Shown here in pieces: positions 60,100-64,000 of a stretch of 64,000 nucleotides of DNA (position 1 is the stretch's first letter; every line of letters begins with the position of its first letter). A model generated the notes under the pieces. That model had not been told where the DNA came from. It saw only the letters and a program-made list of their open reading frames with translations, and searched no databases. A program made the translations under genes and the position numbers. The DNA is from Meghimatium bilineatum (taxonomy: Eukaryota; Mollusca; Gastropoda; Stylommatophora; Philomycidae). The stretch lies in the NCBI GenBank assembly GCA_034231615.1, contig CM067315.1:16347513-16411512 (forward strand), written 5' to 3'.

Positions 60100-60275
60100 T
60101 ATTCCAGGACCGTAGGTATGTCTTCAGTAAGTTTACCTTCTACAAAATCTCATAGTTTACCTTCAACAAAATCTCATAGTTTCTGTAGTATTCCAGGACC
60201 ATAGGTATGTCTTCAGTAAGTTTACCTCAACAAAATTTCATAGTTTACCTTCAACAAAAACTCATAGTTTTTGTG
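60100..60275. repeat. composite duplication with ~24 bp sub-repeat
   Basis: taggtatgtcttcagtaagt occurs at 60113 and 60203. Between and after, tttaccttcaacaaaatctc plus atag is repeated four times. Confidence 0.9.
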
Positions 60276-60999
60276 GTAATTTTTTTTAAATCTCTTGACA
60301 ACTATTTAATAGAAAAGTGGAAAAGGAGGGGGGGGGATATGCATGCCTGCTATTTTGTTTGCTTACTATAACTAATGGCCATGTTCTCATTTAATAAGTT
60401 GGTAGGGGAAGGGAGGTTAAACACCTCTTACTTCTTTACTTGTTTAAAAGTTTGACAGAGTTCCTCATCCTCATACTAGGATTTTGGAACCCTCAAAGCA
60501 TCTCCCTCATAAAGTAACTTAATTTCTATTGTGGCACTCGATTACATGTTTCTATTGTGATTAGCAAGCTGGACTATTATGGAGAACGACAGGGTAAATA
60601 GTGTACATGAAGTCTCGGCTAAGTTTAGTAATAATCGCCTCTGTCTTAAACGTCCGTATGTTCTGTGTATGTGTTTACAAGTATATTTCAATGCACCACA
60701 TTCCATTCCCCAGAAGCACGATCTCCATTTTTCTTAATGTTCAACATATCTGATATAACAGAATTTGACTAACATACGAAATTGAAAAGAGCCGTAAGAG
60801 ATAATTTTTCATCTAAAAAACCTGATCATTGGAATAATTAATATGTAGTATTGACGTCAACTCTCATGTCGATCAGATGATTTCAATTCCCTTTGGATTT
60901 AATTTGAAAATGAGAAGATACGATAGCTTTTGCTATATAGATGATATGCTAATTTGCATATGGGATATGTTCAGTTCACTAACACATAGTGAATGTTAG
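60276..60999. other. unassigned AT-rich stretch
   Basis: Contains a G-run at 60330-60337 and a ttagttagttagtta run at its right end. No gene recognised. Confidence 0.4.
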
Positions 61000-61140
61000 T
61001 TAGTTAGTTACTCGTCGTATCATCATCACAGCAAACTGGACATGTCCATAATTGATCTCTCCTTGCGTGTATCCGCCATTACACATCTGCTGACAGTACC
61101 GGTCCGGTATAGTGAAGGTATGCTGGGTTATGAACGTCAC
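61000..61140 (-). mobile_element. L-G2: terminal fragment of the L-G retrotransposon
   Basis: The minus strand reads YTGPVLSADV, a stop, then QLWTCPVCCDDDT, matching the terminus of L-G1 (QLWTCPVCSDDDQ). The nucleotides gtatccgccattacac are identical in both copies. The rest of the element is missing. Confidence 0.7.
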
Positions 61141-61439
61141 AGTACACGGTTTCCCATAAGTAATCAGCCACCATGTCAATGGTTGAACAGACACCACCTG
61201 ACTAACATCGTCTACAGCACGAGCTCAGTTGCGATAGCGCAGTTCATAGAATTTCAAAGAGCATGATCCCTGGGACGTTACATTTTGGTGTTTGACTGAA
61301 CCACGGGAATAATTTTCATTTGAGACCGCGAACACCAAGTGTCTTTTAAACCTGGCGATTTTGACTTGATATTACCGCTGCTCCCAAATGTATATCCTTT
61401 TATAGTAATCCATATCAGTCGTTTTAGCGTGGACCATAT
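61141..61439. other. unassigned stretch
   Basis: No gene recognised. Confidence 0.35.
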
Positions 61440-61692
61440 GGCACCCTTGAGAACTATAGGGACTTAAGGAAGGGTAGGAAGACAACTGTTAATAATGGGG
61501 GACCAAGGATCTTTCTATGTAGATTATAAGAAGGTAACACCATGAACAGTAAACAACAAGAATTATAGCCATGAAACTTAAACAGCCTTGATGACTTCTC
61601 GTGAAAGCCAAGGACCTTTTTTAATACAATGAAAGAAAATGTGTTCCAAGAGGGAACCACGGGCCAAGAAAGGTTGAGAATCTCTGATCCAG
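61440..61692 (-). mobile_element. hAT-like non-autonomous element fragment
   Basis: The reverse complement begins gagattctcaacctttcttg, then gcccgtggttccctcttgga, a good fit to the start of hAT-superfamily elements. A ttcccc/ggtccttggctttc-type body follows for roughly 200 bp. No transposase coding and no confident opposite terminus. Confidence 0.5.
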
Positions 61693-63014
61693 ACGATTAC
61701 TAAGATCATGACGATTGTTTTACCAGAGGAGACACATCGCGAGCTAACACATGTGGATATATGCAATCCAGGACCACTTTCAGTCACTGCATAACTGCAT
61801 AGACAATATCATATTCGCGTCATAAACACCTACATTGATGTATCCATGAGGTAATCAACATTGGACTCAATAAGATAGACATGTTTATTTAAGGTTCACT
61901 GTTCAGGCGAACAGTTTTTGGGTACCTAAAATCTGTTTCCAGGGTTGCCCGGGCGTAGAATAAAGCTGTGACATGTTTGCTATTGGGAGAGACTAGAACT
62001 CACGCGAAGTGTGTCAATACTACGTGAAATTAAGATGTCTGAATGATTTTATTTGAATATTGGGTATTTTCCTGTTTAGCGCGCATACAATGCATTTTTC
62101 ATATTTCTATAAAATCCCACTTTATAGATAGACATTTTAGCTCACAGCCAATTACAATATAACGTACTTTTTAAACGACACAATTACACATTATCAATAA
62201 GTGAAGTGAATTTATCTTTAGTGCACACCCAAAAAACGATGTATTGCTGCTTAAAGTGAGTAATGCACCGGTCCGTGTAGTATTGCAGTCTTATTGATCC
62301 TATAAAGTTATACTACACAGGCGATATGTATTGTGAAAAAGTAATATGCGCAGGCCTACACCTCAACAACAGTTCTCTGTTGTAATAAAAGGCTACGTAC
62401 CCACATAATTGACTGATGCCCCTTACTCTATTTGGTATTCGCAGTTGTCCCCTTGTTGCACGGGTGTCTCAAACGACATATAAGTCAGCTTTATCCGACT
62501 GAAACAATAGATGTCGCAGACACGTTGTAAACTACGACTCAACGTATGTATATTTATTTATATATATATAATATATTTATTTCTGGACTACATGCTGCTA
62601 ATCATCAGGAGTTTGAGAAAGAACACAGAAGAAAGAGAAGATCGATTGAGACATTTACTGGGCACAAGCTACCAGCAGACTAACGATGTTCTGCTAGTGC
62701 TCATGCATGAACAGATGTTCTCATGTAGAAATCTTAGGATATCTCTAAACCGTATTAATTTCCTTTCAGATAAGAACGGTAGCCAGACAAACTGTGGCAA
62801 ACAACGCTGCTCTTCTACTGGTGATCCATGAAACATCGTCAAAAATATGCAAAGTATATTATATATTGACAGGAACAGATGACAGGGCAGTGCAGCGGCG
62901 GAAGCCAGTTGTCGAGGGGGAATTAGGATTGTGGGAAATATTACACGCGCCAAGGAACTCTAAATTTATGAAATTTTACACTAATCAAAGAACATATTCC
63001 ATCCAAATTTAGAG
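61693..63014. other. unassigned stretch
   Basis: A TA-rich segment lies at 62557-62573. The frame 62511-62831 (plus) overlaps 62669-62953 (minus) and neither has a known motif, so I do not call a gene. Confidence 0.45.
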
Positions 63015-63345
63015 AATATATGCACGTCACAGAAGAATTTCAAAATCTAGAAAATAATGTACAACTGTAGGAAGAATTTCAAAATGTACATGATACGGGA
63101 CAAGTCAAGGAAGAATATCTAAATCTAGAAAATAATTTAAACTTAAGGAAGAATTTCAAAATCTAGAAGATAATGCACACGTCAAGGAAGAATTTTAAAA
63201 TGTTGAAAATAATGCACACGTCAAGGAAGAATTTCGAAATGTAAAAGATAATATACAGGTCAAGAAAGGATTTAGAAATCTAGAAAATAATACCCCAATA
63301 GTAGAATTTCAAAGTTTAGAAGATATTGTACTAGTTAAAGAAGAC
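63015..63345. repeat. 39 bp tandem array, about 8 diverged copies
   Basis: Units contain caaggaagaatttcaaaatc and tagaaaataatgcacacgt. Since 39 is a multiple of three, parts read as VKEEFQNLENN repeats, but stops and indels break the frame. Confidence 0.92.
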
Positions 63346-64000
63346 AGTTTATTTTGGGATTAATTTTTGTTGTTTTTTGCAGTCAAGTGGGAAGATTATG
63401 ACAGAATCACTAAGAAGTGCCTTAACCACAACCACCAGCAGTCATACGGTGAATTTACGTCATACGGTAGAGCCTTTATGGCTCTAACGGGAGAGGCATT
63501 GCTGGTGTCATAACACCATTATCATTTATGCATACTTAGTGAATCGAACATGATCTGCAAAGTTGAAGGGGAAGTTCTCCGCCGTCAATCGGTAAAGTTG
63601 TCATAATTTCTCGCCAGAAAGATTAAGATTATATTTGTACCCGGTCTTACGGGTGTTGATGGCAATGATGGCACTGGCGAGCATAGCCACAGTGTCATAC
63701 AGGGCATCAATGGATCTATTTGACATAATAAATGTGCCGGGAACATTTTGTCCGATTAGACGATTATCGAAAGTGTTATTCATTGTTGCTCTCAATATTG
63801 AAGAATGTTGGTGTAAATATTAGAGCAACGGTAAAGTGAATCATAATTAAATACACGTATAGAATGATATAGCAATACCCATGTGAAACTGTGGACCTAA
63901 ATACTCTGGATTTATTGAGGCTGGGATGGGAACATCAAGGGACTTGTCCCACGTGCGCTGATAATATCCAGCACCCATAACTCGTAGCGAAGACATTCGA
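63346..64000. other. unassigned stretch at window end
   Basis: Overlapping small frames at 63601-63823 on opposite strands show no recognised motif. No gene called. Confidence 0.4.

Noticed and set aside
62511-62953. overlapping frames of 106 (plus) and 94 (minus) codons
   Set aside because: Antisense overlap, no recognised domain, and no splice or promoter context that I can support.

Overview
This window looks like repeat-rich, intergenic DNA from an animal nuclear genome, most likely a mollusc and perhaps a marine gastropod. That placement is an inference. The DNA is AT-rich, has no operon-like gene packing, is full of mini- and microsatellites, and carries decayed non-LTR retrotransposons whose C-terminal phrases (WFGHVCRHDSLSKT, LWTCPVCSDDD, FADDCALNATS) I know from mollusc genomes. 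I found no convincing host protein-coding gene, rRNA or functional tRNA.

Three kinds of sequence dominate. (1) About forty mutually unrelated tandem arrays, with units from 2 to 64 bp, cover by my rough count about a quarter of the window. The largest are at 15.4-16.5 kb (21 bp unit), 17.3-17.8 kb (TATC), 18.4-19.2 kb (59 bp), 36.1-37.2 kb (42 bp) and 56.2-57.3 kb (31 bp). Most long open frames in the window are translations of these arrays. (2) There are remnants of at least seven lineages of non-LTR retrotransposon (LINE), labelled here L-A to L-G. Most keep only the C-terminal part of the reverse transcriptase (RT) ORF. L-G keeps a decayed RNase H domain. (3) Short interspersed families occur: tRNA-derived SINE-like copies, hAT-like terminal fragments, and four multi-copy families I could not classify (R, S, E2, E3).

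Layout. 0-5.5 kb: ATC-rich degenerate repeats, a SINE, a LINE tail and an R copy. 5.5-9.1 kb: 64 bp and 24 bp arrays plus two L-D LINE fragments. 9-13.8 kb: S, E2 and E3 copies. 13.9-19.2 kb: a run of satellites. 20-26.5 kb: L-A, L-D and L-E fragments plus short arrays. 26.9-30.2 kb: more arrays. 30.5-34.4 kb: two R copies in opposite orientation, the first interrupted by an L-B LINE. 34.9-37.3 kb: 49 bp and 42 bp arrays. 40.6-42.4 kb: the best RT fragment (L-C) and an S copy. 45.4-47.7 kb: an L-A element split by a nested L-B insertion. 48.4-51.5 kb: E2, R and the RNase H-bearing L-G. 52.3-57.5 kb: six or more different arrays in a row. 58-64 kb: a LINE tail, a palindrome, small arrays, an L-G tail and a hAT-like fragment.

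The most informative observations concern mobile-element history. Two L-B insertions have identifiable target-site duplications, giving a relative chronology (L-A before L-B, R before L-B). A minisatellite has expanded exactly inside an RT coding motif. Two repeat families with different 5' bodies share one 3' module. No cooperating gene system can be claimed here.
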